Below, in pieces: positions 25,951 to 36,647 of a stretch of 64,000 nt of DNA. The position numbers were made by a program, and so were the translations under genes. The DNA lies in NCBI GenBank assembly GCA_037439785.1, contig JBBIVJ010000003.1, positions 94,066 through 158,065 on the forward strand, in the 5' to 3' direction. The DNA is from DSVZ01 sp037439785. Lineage in GTDB: Bacteria; Verrucomicrobiota; Verrucomicrobiia; Limisphaerales; J093. The notes beneath the pieces are model-generated. The model had not been told where the DNA came from, made no database searches, and worked only from the letters and a program-made list of their open reading frames with translations. Each line of letters opens with the position of its first letter. Position 1 is the stretch's first letter.

Positions 25951-25967
<17 letters not shown>
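24993..25967 (+). CDS. mlaD: MCE-domain lipid transport protein
   Basis: 324 residues. An N-terminal anchor helix (residues 9-30) is followed by the MCE domain (about 37-115; FHNVLELNVGDPVKMAGKQI, then VAIEFG). The C-terminal half is helical, with repeated GQGTVGRL/GRGEGTVGKV elements (residues 190-305) that recur in many MCE tails. MlaD-type proteins form hexameric rings that ferry phospholipids between the two membranes. The mlaE-F-D order matches the classical system, but mlaC and mlaB homologues are not present here. The 3' end overlaps the convergent peptidase gene by 17 bp. Confidence 0.93.
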
Positions 25968-28176
<2,209 letters not shown>

Positions 28177-28264
28177 CTCCGCAAACGGCCGTGAGGATGC
28201 GTTCCCCCTCCCCGGGCGGCAAATGCATTCCTCGCCGGCTCCCCTCCGCCGGCGGGTGCCCTGC

Positions 28265-29626
28265 TCACCCCCCGCCCCACACCATCCGGCAGATCGCCAC
28301 CGACGCCACGATCCCCGCCAGGTCCGCCAGCAGGCCGGCCGCCACCGCGTGCCGCGTGCGGCGCACGCCCACCGCCCCGAAATACACCGCCACCACGTAC
28401 AGCGTGGTCTCCGTGCTGCCCAGCACCGTGGCCGCCATCCGGCTCACCAGGCTGTCCGGCCCGTGGGTCTGCACCAGCTCCGAGAACAGCCCAAGGCTTG
28501 CCGCCCCGCTCAGCGGCCGCATCAACGCCAGCGGCAGCAGGTCCACCGGAAACCCCACCGCCGCCAGCACCGGCCCCAGCCCCCGCGCCAGCAGGTCCAC
28601 TCCGCCCGCCGCCCGGAACATCCCCACCGCCACCAGCATCGCCACCAGGTACGGAATGATCCGCACCGCCACGTGAAACCCTTCCCGCGCCCCCTCGACG
28701 AATTCCTCATACACCGGCACCCGCCGCAACGCCGCGTACAGCGGGAAGAAGGCCAGGAAAAACGGAATGGCCAGCACCGACAGCGCGTTCATCGCCCGGA
28801 CAAACCCCGGTTGTGCCGGCTCCTCCCCGCGCCACAACCGCCAAAACAACCAGACGAAGAACAATCCCACCGCCACCAGCCCCAGCCGCGCCGGCACCGA
28901 CAAGCGCGGGGGTTCAGGCGGGGGGGCTTCCCCGCCCCACGCCGTGGGCGCCGGCGCCGAAAGGGGAAAGTCCGGGCGGGCGGGCGCCGCTGCCGACCGC
29001 CTTTCGTCTTGCTCGCCGCCGCCGGCCTCGACCGCCGGCAAGCGAAACCCGCGCCAGTTTTGCAGAGCCTTGACCGCCGCGATGCCCGCCGCGGTGGAGA
29101 CCAGCGTCGCCGCCAGGGCCGTGCCCGCGATGACGGTCGGCTCGCGGGACCCGGCCGCGGCGAGGATGCTGATGGCCGTGGCGGGCAGCAGTTGGACCGA
29201 ACTGGTGTTCAGGGCCAGGAAGGTGCACATCGCGTTGGTGGCGGTGCCCGGACGCGGGTTGAGCGTTTCGAGGTCGTTCATGGCGCGCAGCCCCAGCGGC
29301 GTGGCGGCGTTGGTCAGGCCGAGCATGTTCGCCGCCAGGTTCATCAGCATCGAGCCCATCGCCGGGTGCCCGGCCGGCACGTCCGGAAACAACCAGCGCA
29401 ACGCCGGCCGCAGCAGCCCCGCCAGCGTCTGGATCATGCCCGCCCGCTCGGCCAGCCGCATCACCCCCAGCCAGAGGGCGGTCAACCCGATCAACGGCAG
29501 CGCCAGCGTCATCACCGCCGTGCGGGCGGCCTCGAACGCCGCCTCCGTGACGTCCTTCAACCGGTCGTTCCAGCCGCCCAGCCCCACCGCCAGCACGATC
29601 AGCCCCAGCCACAAATAATTGAGCAT
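28265..29626 (-). CDS. Spore maturation protein SpmA-SpmB fusion (nucleoside recognition family)
   Basis: 453 residues, with two Gate/nucleoside-recognition domains. The first half (1-190) matches SpmA (LNYLWLGLIVLAVG at the start, then LGLTNAATPLGLRAM and FLALNTSSVQLLPATA). A charged Pro/Ala-rich linker (about 200-245) follows. The second half (250-453) matches SpmB (GAREGFHVAVRIIPYLVAML, MRPLSGAASLG, TVLGSTETTLYV). In Bacillus the two are separate sporulation proteins. Fused forms occur in non-sporulating bacteria, where the role is unknown, probably transport of a small metabolite. Confidence 0.9.
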   Translation of the reverse strand: MLNYLWLGLIVLAVGLGGWNDRLKDVTEAAFEAARTAVMTLALPLIGLTALWLGVMRLAERAGMIQTLAGLLRPALRWLFPDVPAGHPAMGSMLMNLAANMLGLTNAATPLGLRAMNDLETLNPRPGTATNAMCTFLALNTSSVQLLPATAISILAAAGSREPTVIAGTALAATLVSTAAGIAAVKALQNWRGFRLPAVEAGGGEQDERRSAAAPARPDFPLSAPAPTAWGGEAPPPEPPRLSVPARLGLVAVGLFFVWLFWRLWRGEEPAQPGFVRAMNALSVLAIPFFLAFFPLYAALRRVPVYEEFVEGAREGFHVAVRIIPYLVAMLVAVGMFRAAGGVDLLARGLGPVLAAVGFPVDLLPLALMRPLSGAASLGLFSELVQTHGPDSLVSRMAATVLGSTETTLYVVAVYFGAVGVRRTRHAVAAGLLADLAGIVASVAICRMVWGGG

Positions 29627-29927
29627 GGCGGCTGTTTACACGGCACCCCCGCCCGCGCAAGGCTGGGGTGAAAACCGGCCCGATTTCGGGGTTGGTGGAG
29701 TCCCTGCCAACCCGGGGCGTTGCCCCGGGCTGGTTTGCCGCAGGCCAGAGGGCGGCACCACACGGGCCGGTACCACAACACGACTGTGGTCCAGCCGTCC
29801 CGGCTGCTCACCCTTCACTTCACCCGCACCCCAGGTCGGCACCGTCCCGGGGAATTTCAGGCCAGAGGCCGGCACCCGGAACTTCGCGTCCGCCGACGCA
29901 GGATTGACGCTCCCCCGCGTGCTCCGG
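29627..29927. repeat. 301-bp divergent intergenic region with hairpin
   Basis: No gene. The main structure is a perfect 8-bp stem with a GTT loop at 29711-29729 (CCCGGGGC/GCCCCGGG), next to the word GGGCTGGTTTGCCGCAGGCC. Further short inverted repeats (AGGCCAGAGGCC near 29864) are visible. It must carry the start regions of the SpmAB and PyrK-like genes. Confidence 0.6.
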
Positions 29928-30749
29928 ATGCTCGCCCGGCCGATGTTCGAAGAGACCGTCACCCTCCTCGCCAACGCCCCCCTCACCGGGGCCTATTACC
30001 GGCTGGACCTGTGCGCCCCCCGCATCGCCCCGCACGTCCGGCCGGGGCAGTTTGCCCACCTGCGCATCCTGCCGCTCCGGGACGCGCTGTTGCGCCGGCC
30101 GTTCAGCATCTTTCAGACGGAAGGCGACACGTTTTCCATCCTGTACAAGGTGGTGGGCCGCGGCACGGCGGTGCTGGCCGGGATGCGCCCGGGTGAACTC
30201 CTCAACGCCCTCGGCCCGCTGGGGCATGGCTTCACCGTGCCGGCCGCGGACGCGGAGACGCCCTGGCTGGTGGCGGGCGGCTACGGCATAGCCGCGCTCT
30301 ACCTGCTGGCGCGCCAGGCGCCGGTCCCGGGGCGGGTGTTCGTGGGCGGCCGCCGCCGGGGGGACATCCTCTGCGAGCGGGAGTTCCTGGAGCTGGGCTG
30401 GACGGTGCACGCCGCGACCGAAGATGGCAGCTACGGCGAGCGCGGCCGGGTCACCGAACCACTGCGGGCCGCCCTGCGGCGCGGCCCGGGACGCGTGAAG
30501 CTCTATGCCTGCGGCCCCACGCCGATGCTGCGGGCGGTGGCCGACATTGCCGCGGAGTTCGGACTGCCGGCGGAGGTGTCGCTGGACGAACCGATGTGCT
30601 GCGGGGTGGGCGTGTGCCTGACCTGCGTGGTGCCGATCCGGACCGCCACCGGTTGGGAATACCAGCGCACCTGCACCGAAGGGCCGGTCTTCAACGCCCG
30701 GGACGTGCTCTGGGAAGTGCCGGCGGACAACGGCACCCCGACCCCCTGA
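29928..30749 (+). CDS. pyrK: PyrK-like iron-sulfur flavoprotein (dihydroorotate dehydrogenase electron transfer subunit family)
   Basis: 273 residues (268 if the ATG at 29943 is used). It has a FAD-binding beta-barrel with RRPFSIF, an NAD-binding domain opening at VAGGYGIAALYLLA and a C-terminal 2Fe-2S loop (MCCGVGVCLTC...TC) with the four cysteines expected. PyrK passes electrons from dihydroorotate dehydrogenase B to NAD+ in pyrimidine synthesis. The glycine motif is unusual, with GGYG for GGGVG. No pyrD is adjacent, so PyrD must be encoded elsewhere or the protein serves another dehydrogenase. Confidence 0.87.
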   Translation: MLARPMFEETVTLLANAPLTGAYYRLDLCAPRIAPHVRPGQFAHLRILPLRDALLRRPFSIFQTEGDTFSILYKVVGRGTAVLAGMRPGELLNALGPLGHGFTVPAADAETPWLVAGGYGIAALYLLARQAPVPGRVFVGGRRRGDILCEREFLELGWTVHAATEDGSYGERGRVTEPLRAALRRGPGRVKLYACGPTPMLRAVADIAAEFGLPAEVSLDEPMCCGVGVCLTCVVPIRTATGWEYQRTCTEGPVFNARDVLWEVPADNGTPTP

Positions 30750-30829
30750 CCGCGGAGAGCCGGCGGCGGGGCCGGCGTGGCGGGCCTCCCTCTCCACGGC
30801 GCTTCAGCCCCGCCTCGCTCCTGACCCGA

Positions 30830-30846
30830 CCGGCCTCGCAGGCCGG
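30830..30846. terminator. Hairpin after the PyrK-like gene
   Basis: Perfect 7-bp stem CCGGCCT/AGGCCGG with CGC loop, about 80 bp after the PyrK-like stop. There is no T-run behind it, so a terminator role is a guess. Confidence 0.3.
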
Positions 30847-30951
30847 AAAGCCCGTACCCTGCCGAGAAGGCCAGGGCTGGACCACGCCGGGGGCCGGCGG
30901 TTTGCACTTGCCGGCCGTCTTTGCCCGGAACTAAGTGGGCCGGCACACACG

Positions 30952-31809
30952 ATGCATCCTTACCGCACCTACGTGGAAGAGTTCGCCCGCCTCGCCGGCT
31001 TGGGCGCTGGCCTGCCGCTGGGCGGGCTGGACCCTCTGCCCGCCCCCGCGCTGGCGGCAGACGCCCCCAAGGTCCTGCTGTTCTCCCCCCACCCCGACGA
31101 TGAATGCATCGTCGGCCTGCTGGCGCTGCGCCTGATGCGCGAGGCCGGCCACCGCGTGGTCAACGTGGCCGTGACCCTGGGCAGCAACCCCGCCCGGCAG
31201 GCGGCACGCCTGGCCGAGCTGCGCCAGGCCTGCGCCTTTCTGGGCTTCGGCCTGGTGCAGACCACACCGACCGGCCTGGAGCAGGTGAACCCCGCCAGCC
31301 GCGCCCGCGATCCCGTCGCCTGGGCGGAGAAGGTCCGCCGCATCGCCGACATCCTGCGGGCCGAACGGCCCCGCATCCTTTTCTTCCCCCATGACCGGGA
31401 CTGGAACAGCACCCACGTGGGGGTGCATGCGCTGGTCACCGACGCCCTGCGCCTGGTGGGCCCGGCCTGGGAAGGGTTCACCGTCGAGACCGAATTCTGG
31501 GGGCAGTGCGATGATCCCAATGCCGCCGTCGAGGCGCGCGCGGAGGACCTGGCCGACCTGGTGGCAGCCTGCTCGTTCCACGTGGGGGAGGTGCGGCGCA
31601 ATCCCTACCATCTGCTGTTGCCGGCCTGGATGATGGACAACGTGCGGCGCGGCGGGGAATTGGTCGGCGGTCAGGGCGGCGCGGCGCCCACGTTCCTTTT
31701 CGCGACGCTCTACCGGGTCCGGCGCTGGAAGGGCGGGCAGTGGGAACGCTTTTACCCCGGCGGCCGCATGCTGTCGGTCCGGCAACCGGCCGGGGAATTG
31801 TTCGCCTGA
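30952..31809 (+). CDS. PIG-L family deacetylase
   Basis: 285 residues, LmbE-type zinc-dependent N-deacetylase. The metal site FSPHPDDECIVGLLAL is near residue 45 (His and Asp ligands). The second metal motif, HDRDWNSTHVGVH, is near residue 146. Relatives remove acetyl groups from N-acetylglucosamine-type substrates. The protein has about 40 extra residues before the core and no signal peptide, so it should be cytoplasmic. It is convergent with the FadL-type gene; only 39 nt separate them. Confidence 0.9.
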   Translation: MHPYRTYVEEFARLAGLGAGLPLGGLDPLPAPALAADAPKVLLFSPHPDDECIVGLLALRLMREAGHRVVNVAVTLGSNPARQAARLAELRQACAFLGFGLVQTTPTGLEQVNPASRARDPVAWAEKVRRIADILRAERPRILFFPHDRDWNSTHVGVHALVTDALRLVGPAWEGFTVETEFWGQCDDPNAAVEARAEDLADLVAACSFHVGEVRRNPYHLLLPAWMMDNVRRGGELVGGQGGAAPTFLFATLYRVRRWKGGQWERFYPGGRMLSVRQPAGELFA

Positions 31810-31848
31810 ACCGAACCCGCGCCCGGCCGCGGCGCCGCCGGCCGGCCC

Positions 31849-33123
31849 TCAAAACTTCCGCCCGGCCGCCAGGCTCAGTGCGTGGCTGAGATAGGTGTAG
31901 CGGCCGTCGGCCAGTCCCCCTTCGCTGCCCACCACGGTGCGGGGGGGGCCGATGCCCACCTGGTACACCGCCTCGAGGTCCCACGCCCCCCAGCGCCAGC
32001 CCAGCCCTGCCGACACCACGTGCAACGCCACGTCCGGCACGATCGGTTTGTAGCGGGCGTCGGGGATGGTTTCCTCCCCGTACCAGTAGCCCGCACTCAG
32101 GGCCAGGCCGGAGGGCCGGGTGTGCGTCAGCCCGACGGCGTACATGAACCCCGACCGCCAGTCGAACGCGACAGGGACCGCGCCGTCCGGCAAGCGCAGC
32201 GTGGCGGTGTCCACCACGTCCCAGTCCGTCCAGTTCACATTGACCTCGATATTCCAGGCGGGCGTCGGCCGGAAGGACCAGCCCCCCATCACGTGCTGCG
32301 GCAGGTCCACCTCCCAGGTGGCATCCTGGCGGAACCGCGCGCCCCCCAGGGCAAAGTCCGCCTCCCCGTCAAAGGTCATCCCGCCCGGACCGCGCCAGGC
32401 CACGCCGAAGGAGTGTTGCGGCCAGGGCCGCCACATCACCCCGGCGGTGGCGCTGAGGTTGAAATCCGTGCCGGAGAAGCTGAGCTGGTCGGCGGGGCCG
32501 GGTCCGAGGCCCTGGCGGAGGGTGACCTTGCCCCAGTCCCCGCTCACGCCCGCGGCCAGGGCCAGGGTGGAGGTGGGCCGCCAACTCACCACCGGGTTCA
32601 GCGCCAGGTACAACAGCTCGGCCTTGGAACCCAGCGCACGAAACGGCACCTCATCCGGCCAGAGCACCCCCAGGCCATACGGCGTGTACAGACCCAGCCC
32701 CCACGCCCAGGGGCGCTGCTCGGAGGCGGAGGCGACATAAAGTTGCGCCACCCCCTGCAGGCGGTCACGCGTGCGCACCCGCCCGCCCCCCGGCGCCTCA
32801 TGCTCGACCTCCAACCAGATGGGGTAGGCACTCGCGCGCCACGAGGTGCCCTCCAGAAAACTCAGGCCGGCCGGGTTGTAGTACACCGCCGAGGGATTGT
32901 CCGCCGTGGCGGTGAAGGCGTTGCCGCGCGCCACCGCCCGGGCGTCCTGGTTCGGCACCCGGAACGCCACCGCCCGTGCGTCGCCGCACCCCAGCCCGGC
33001 CGCCAGCACCACCAGCACCCCGCGCCAGGGCCACGCCCGGCACCGCGGCTGGGGCTCGCGGGGGGACGGCGATGCGGGGGGGAAGTTCAAGCCTTCAGGG
33101 TTTGCGGGCGGAGACGATGCCAT
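31849..33123 (-). CDS. FadL-type outer-membrane hydrophobe transporter
   Basis: 424 residues, 14-stranded FadL-like barrel. After an unusually long leader (hydrophobic core near 34-45) come the plug-region signatures of FadL/TodX: FRVPNQDARAVARGNAFTA and DNPSAVYYNPAGLSFLEGT (residues 52-92). The remaining sequence alternates strands (GLGLYTPYGL, WSFRPTPAWNIEVNVNWTDW) and ends in Phe, as most outer-membrane barrels do. It imports long-chain or aromatic hydrophobic compounds. The start lies inside the 3' end of the methyltransferase gene (29-bp overlap), so translation is probably coupled; a shorter start is possible. Confidence 0.88.
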   Translation of the reverse strand: MASSPPANPEGLNFPPASPSPREPQPRCRAWPWRGVLVVLAAGLGCGDARAVAFRVPNQDARAVARGNAFTATADNPSAVYYNPAGLSFLEGTSWRASAYPIWLEVEHEAPGGGRVRTRDRLQGVAQLYVASASEQRPWAWGLGLYTPYGLGVLWPDEVPFRALGSKAELLYLALNPVVSWRPTSTLALAAGVSGDWGKVTLRQGLGPGPADQLSFSGTDFNLSATAGVMWRPWPQHSFGVAWRGPGGMTFDGEADFALGGARFRQDATWEVDLPQHVMGGWSFRPTPAWNIEVNVNWTDWDVVDTATLRLPDGAVPVAFDWRSGFMYAVGLTHTRPSGLALSAGYWYGEETIPDARYKPIVPDVALHVVSAGLGWRWGAWDLEAVYQVGIGPPRTVVGSEGGLADGRYTYLSHALSLAAGRKF

Positions 33124-33943
33124 AACACCAGAGCCCGGCGGTCAGCGCCAGGTATTGACCATGCGCGGCACGGAGGTTCAGCGCCCGCGTGCGCAGGCTG
33201 CGGCCGCCGCGGGCCAACAGCGCCGCCAGCCCCAGCAACGGGCGGGACCAGCGATAGAGCCGGCGCGAGGAGGGCAGCACGTGCGCGGACACATCGGACA
33301 CGCGCGCATCCACAAAGCCCGCCTCCTCCAACCCCCGGACAAACCCCTCCACCGTGGCCAGTGCCTCGACGCACCAGCCCCGGAGCCAGCCCTGCATCAG
33401 TGCCTGTTCCCGCGGGTTCCGGGCGGGGCGCGCGACAAAACCGTCCGCCACCACCAGCCGCCCCCCCGGCACCAGCAGCCGGTGCATCTCCCGCGCCCAC
33501 CCCCCCTTGTCCGCCGCATGACAGGCGCTCTCCAGCGCCCAGACCACCTGGAAATTCCCCGCCGGATAACCGGTCGCGCAAAAGTCCCGCCACTCGAACC
33601 GGGTCCGGTCCGCCACGCCCGCCCGCCGGGCCAGCCGCTGCGCCGTGCGCACCTGCCGCGCACTGAGGGTGATGCCGGTCACGTGGCAGCCATGCTCCCG
33701 GGCCAGGTAAATCGCGCTGCCGCCGATGCCGCAGCCCGCGTCCAGCACCTGCTCCCCGCGGCCCACCCCCACCCGCTCCGCCAGCACCGCATTCTCCCGT
33801 TCCAACGCCTCGGGGAACGTGCGCACCTGCTCGTCCCAGTACCCGAAATGCATGGCCACGTTCCGGCCCAGGTTCCACATGAAGCGGTAGTCCAGCTCCA
33901 GCGTGTCGTAGTAGTACACGATGTCCTCGGTGCTGATGCCCAT
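33095..33943 (-). CDS. SAM-dependent methyltransferase (tocopherol/sterol MT-like)
   Basis: 282 residues. Motif I is VLDAGCGIGGSAIYLA (near 66), preceded by an AMHFGYWDEQVRTFPEAL segment typical of small-molecule methyltransferases such as tocopherol, sterol and sarcosine types. The motif I-II region VTGITLSARQVRTAQRLA and a later VVADGF element complete the fold. The C-terminal 60 residues add a basic, partly hydrophobic tail (LYRWSRPLLGLAALLARGG) that may touch membranes. It lies between MpaB-like and FadL-like genes, so it may methylate the product of the oxygenase. The start was set at MGISTEDI because the motif order begins there. Confidence 0.82.
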   Translation of the reverse strand: MGISTEDIVYYYDTLELDYRFMWNLGRNVAMHFGYWDEQVRTFPEALERENAVLAERVGVGRGEQVLDAGCGIGGSAIYLAREHGCHVTGITLSARQVRTAQRLARRAGVADRTRFEWRDFCATGYPAGNFQVVWALESACHAADKGGWAREMHRLLVPGGRLVVADGFVARPARNPREQALMQGWLRGWCVEALATVEGFVRGLEEAGFVDARVSDVSAHVLPSSRRLYRWSRPLLGLAALLARGGRSLRTRALNLRAAHGQYLALTAGLWCYGIVSARKP

Positions 33944-33968
33944 GATCGCCTCCGGCCCGCGGCGCCGC

Positions 33969-35348
33969 TCACGGCGCGGAGGCCGGCGCGGGGGGACAGC
34001 CCCAGCGCGCGGCCAGGTGATCCGGGATGCGGAACGGCGGCCGGGCCCCGCCACGGGGGGCGTCCTGCAGGGCCTTCACCAGCCGACGGAACAGGAACTC
34101 CGCCACGAGCCGGCCGCGGGGCAGAAGCTCGTAGGCCGCATCGCCCAGGGCATCCAGCTCCCGCAGCCCCCAGGCCGAGGCCCCCAGCAGGACCTCCTCC
34201 CAGAAGCCCAGTTTTACCCCCAGGATGTGCATGAGGTCCGGCCCGATCAGTTCGCGCATGAGCAACCGCGGCAGGTGCGACAGCGGCGGCGGCAGGTCCT
34301 CGAGCGGTTTCTCCAGGAAGCGCAGCAGCGCGGCGGTCAGCGCCGTCCCTTCGGCGTAGGGCTCCCGGGCGCGGAACCGGTGCCAGATGTGGTGGAAGAG
34401 CCGCTCGGCCGCGGCGTAGGTCTCCGGCCGCGGCAGGAGCAGGGCCTCCTGCACGCCCATCAGTGCGCCGACCACGTTCCAGGCGTGCAGGTAGGCATGT
34501 TCCGCCTCCGGCGGCACGTTCATCCCCAGCCGTCGGACGCTGCGCAGGGCGACCAAGGAGAAACACAAAATGGTCGCCGACATGACCACCTGGTGGATCG
34601 GCTGGCCGTGCGTGGCGGCGTCCCACGGCGCCTCGGCCAGGAGCCGCGCGAAGTCCCGCCGGCCGCCCGCCTCGAGGGGGCCCGCCGGCGGCTGCAACAG
34701 CAGATGCCGGATGGCCGCGTGCATGAGCCGCACGCGGGCGATGTCTCCCAGCCCCCGCCCGCCGGGCTCCAGCCCGCCCAGGGACATCACGTCAATCAGG
34801 AACAGGGCCGTTTCCGCCAGCCGCCGCTGCGCGTGCTCGCTCAGTTGCTGGGTGAACCCCAGCACCCGCGCGGCCTCGGGCGCGGCATAGCCCACCGGCA
34901 GACTGGCACAGCCGAGCACCGAAAAGGCCAGCATCCCATGCTCGGCAAACAGCGCCCCGGCCCGCCCGATGACCGCGCGGTCGGCCCACGCCGGCAGCGT
35001 CTGGCACTGCGCCAGGTACGCCCGCAGCACCGCCAGCACCTCCTGGTCACCGGCCTCGGGCACGAGCTGCTCCCCCTCCGGCCCGTGCTCGATGAGGTGG
35101 GCGAGCAGCACGTTGACCCGCCCCATCCCCTGCCCGCTGGCAAACAGCCGTGTCACCGTCTCGTCCGCCGGCGGGTCCGCCACGAACCGCATCGCCTCCA
35201 ACTGCTCCATCAGGGCGGGGTCCGGCGTGAACCGCCGCGGCGCGGGCGGCCGGTCCAGCCCCGTGGCGCTGAGCAACCGCCCGCCCAGGGTGCGCGCCAG
35301 GGCGGTGAACCAGTGAAGCGGGGAGGGGCGAGGGCGGGGGGAGGACAT
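33969..35348 (-). CDS. MpaB/Lcp-type oxygenase (DUF2236-like)
   Basis: 459 residues. The sequence shows the features of the oxygenase MpaB/latex-clearing (DUF2236) family: RAGALFAEHGMLAFSVLGCA with the helix after it, the THGQPIHQVVMSATILCFS region (His residues that could bind haem) and an AYLHAWNVVGALMG segment. Lcp-type enzymes use haem to cut polyisoprene; MpaB acts on a farnesyl side chain in mycophenolic acid synthesis. A hydrophobic, isoprenoid-like substrate is therefore plausible. The start is 3 nt after the TPR stop, and the methyltransferase begins 25 nt downstream. Confidence 0.8.
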   Translation of the reverse strand: MSSPRPRPSPLHWFTALARTLGGRLLSATGLDRPPAPRRFTPDPALMEQLEAMRFVADPPADETVTRLFASGQGMGRVNVLLAHLIEHGPEGEQLVPEAGDQEVLAVLRAYLAQCQTLPAWADRAVIGRAGALFAEHGMLAFSVLGCASLPVGYAAPEAARVLGFTQQLSEHAQRRLAETALFLIDVMSLGGLEPGGRGLGDIARVRLMHAAIRHLLLQPPAGPLEAGGRRDFARLLAEAPWDAATHGQPIHQVVMSATILCFSLVALRSVRRLGMNVPPEAEHAYLHAWNVVGALMGVQEALLLPRPETYAAAERLFHHIWHRFRAREPYAEGTALTAALLRFLEKPLEDLPPPLSHLPRLLMRELIGPDLMHILGVKLGFWEEVLLGASAWGLRELDALGDAAYELLPRGRLVAEFLFRRLVKALQDAPRGGARPPFRIPDHLAARWGCPPAPASAP

Positions 35349-35351
35349 GAT

Positions 35352-36647
35352 TCAGGCGGCGGCCGGGACTCCGGCCAGCCATTGCGAGGCGCAGACAAAC
35401 TCCGGCTCGGTACAATCGGCCGGCAAACCGGTGCAGGCCCGTTCCAACACCGCCCGGGCCTCCGCCGCCCGGCCGCGGGGCTCCAGCCAGCGCGCCCGGC
35501 TCACCGCGGCGCGCAATTCCCACATCCGTGCGCCGGTCGCCCGGGCCAGCTCGAGGGCCTCGCACAGGTCGGTCTCGACCCGCCGGTCCTCGTCCGGGTT
35601 GGTCCCGGGCGGGGCGTCGGCCAGCTCGGCGCGCAGGCGCAGCAGTTCGGGCCGGTACCACCGCTCGCCGCAGACCTGCGTCAGGGCAAACGCTTCCTCG
35701 AGGGTTTGCCGCGCGCCGGGCCGGTCGCCCAGCAGGCGCTGTACTTCCGCCAGCACGCTGTGCTGGTAGGCCTGCGAGACCAGCGCCCCGGTGGCCCGCC
35801 AGTCCGCCAGTGCCTGCCGGATGTCCTCGACCGCCCCGGCTCCCTGGCCGGAGGCGGTACGGGCCCAGGCGTTCACATAGCGTGCCACCCCCAGCCAGAG
35901 GGGAAACCCCTGCTCGGCGCAGTAGCGCAGGGCCGCCGCGCTGGTCTCGAGCGCTTCCGCCACCCGCCGGCCGAGGAACCACAGGGTGTTTTCCCACGCC
36001 AGGGCGTAGCCCAGGCTGTGGGCGTGGCCGCGGTCGCGCGCCAGCCGGCGCAGCACCGTCACCTGGGCCAGGGCCTCGGCGGTTTCCCCCAGCATCCACA
36101 AGACCCACACGCGGTGGGCCTGGGCAATCACGCCGGGGTCCTGGCCGTACAGGAGCGCGTGGGCGCGATGCCGCTCCAGGTGATAGAGCGCCACCGCCCG
36201 TTCGAGGTGCTGCCGGGCCTCGGGGAGGCGGGCCTCGGCCCAGAAGAGGTTGATGCCGGTGGAGACCTCGGCTTCCAGCACCAGGTCTTCCGAGGGGGTG
36301 TCGCGCGCCAGGGACATCATCTGCCCGGCCTGGGCGGTGGCTTCGGCAAACTCGCACCGCACGATGCTGTAGGACCACAGGCCGCTGATGACCGGGCTCA
36401 ACTGCGGGTTGGCGCCCAGCCGCTGGCACAACACCCGCGCCCGTTGGAAGTGCCGGCCCACGTCGGGCGCGGCGTAGCCCTGCAACGCCATGAGCAGGTT
36501 CCCCAGCGCCACCCGGTACTGCAGCTCCAGGGGCTCCAGCCCGGCGGATTCCGCCAGCCCGGTTAGCAGCGCCAGACCGCGCTCGAGATGGCTCACCGCC
36601 TCGGTGTTGGCCGACCGCGCCAGGGCCGCCTCCCCCGCGCGATACCA
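35352..36647 (-). pseudogene. TPR half of cyclase/ATPase regulator, cut off by an in-frame TGA
   Basis: This is the same reading frame as the upstream gene. After the TGA at 36650-36648 the codons continue WYRAGEAALARSANTEAVSHLERGLALL, which matches the YWxRAG...RSA...A..h hinge that joins the AAA and TPR regions in this family. About 430 residues of TPR-like helices follow without another stop. The only start codon soon after the TGA is a GTG at 36596 (SHLERG). Either the gene is broken, or the TPR part is made by reinitiation or readthrough. Family members are usually one chain of about 1000-1150 residues; the combined length here would be about 1128. Confidence 0.8.
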
